Source of the DNA: Chrysomallon squamiferum
Lineage: Eukaryota > Mollusca > Gastropoda > Neomphalida > Peltospiridae
NCBI GenBank assembly: GCA_012295275.1
Contig: CM022665.1
Span: 44,873,652 to 44,883,651, forward strand
DNA length: 10,000 nucleotides
Direction: 5' to 3'
Both the position numbers and the translations under genes were made by a program. The notes beneath the pieces were generated by a model, which had not been told where the DNA came from, did not search any database, and worked only from the letters and a program-made list of their open reading frames with translations. Shown here one piece after another: positions 9,974 to 10,000 of the stretch (position 1 is its first letter; every line of letters starts with the position of its first letter).

Positions 9974-10000
9974 AGGCGCATCTGGCTGTTGAATATATTC

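Noticed and set aside
9702-9992. 96-codon plus-strand frame at the right end
   Set aside because: Mostly poly-Phe and TTTA-derived residues, with a short unique tail too small to judge.

Overview
This window looks like nuclear DNA from an animal, most likely a mollusc and plausibly a coleoid cephalopod such as an octopus or squid. The grounds are a single spliced exon of a group I-like metabotropic glutamate receptor, AT-rich flanks without compact genes, and an extreme load of microsatellites (GA/CT, TA/TG/CA, TTA/TTG, TCTA/GTCT, homopolymers). The taxon is inferred from this texture and from the protein and is not proven. There are no bacterial operons, tRNA or rRNA genes, CRISPR array or recognisable transposase or reverse transcriptase.

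The one gene fragment I can support is on the minus strand. Positions 3964 down to 3359 encode about 200 residues of the glutamate-binding (Venus-flytrap) domain and end at a strong GTGAGT splice donor. Just upstream (4021 to 3965) lies a good start codon followed by a signal-peptide-like stretch, but it is out of frame with the receptor. Either the real upstream boundary is a splice acceptor at 3965, or one base is missing near a T-run. The following intron runs leftwards through at least 3358-1. I saw no next receptor exon in it, so the intron is probably longer than 3.3 kb.

Layout. Positions 1-220 hold a degenerate three-copy repeat. 609-971 hold two GA tracts. 1009-1389 is a more GC-rich unique island. 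1390-1834 hold CA and trinucleotide or hexanucleotide arrays. 2041-2700 hold A/T-rich runs. 2726-3002 is a TG-TA-CA foldback microsatellite. 3152-3290 is a GA tract (CU-rich in the receptor pre-mRNA). 3359-4021 is the receptor exon. 4022-5124 is upstream AT-rich sequence with a dispersed repeat. 5125-5328 is a 3 x 68 bp tandem repeat. 5941-6016 is a 4 x 19 bp minisatellite. 6133-6181 is a poly(A) signal plus A25 that looks like a retroposed tail. 6405-6680 is a second TG-to-CA foldback. 7165-7670 is a CT/GTCT/TCTA tract. 8259-8307 is the second copy of the dispersed repeat. 8308-8660 is a third foldback. 9178-9510 is an interrupted GA tract. 9953-9973 is a short perfect hairpin.

Nearly all long open frames outside the receptor exon are translations of simple repeats (poly-RE, poly-SL, poly-IY, poly-CV) and are not genes. 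I found no new multi-gene system. The points most worth checking are the frame conflict at the receptor start, the CU tract beside its donor, the recurring foldback microsatellites and the three small unclassified repeat families.
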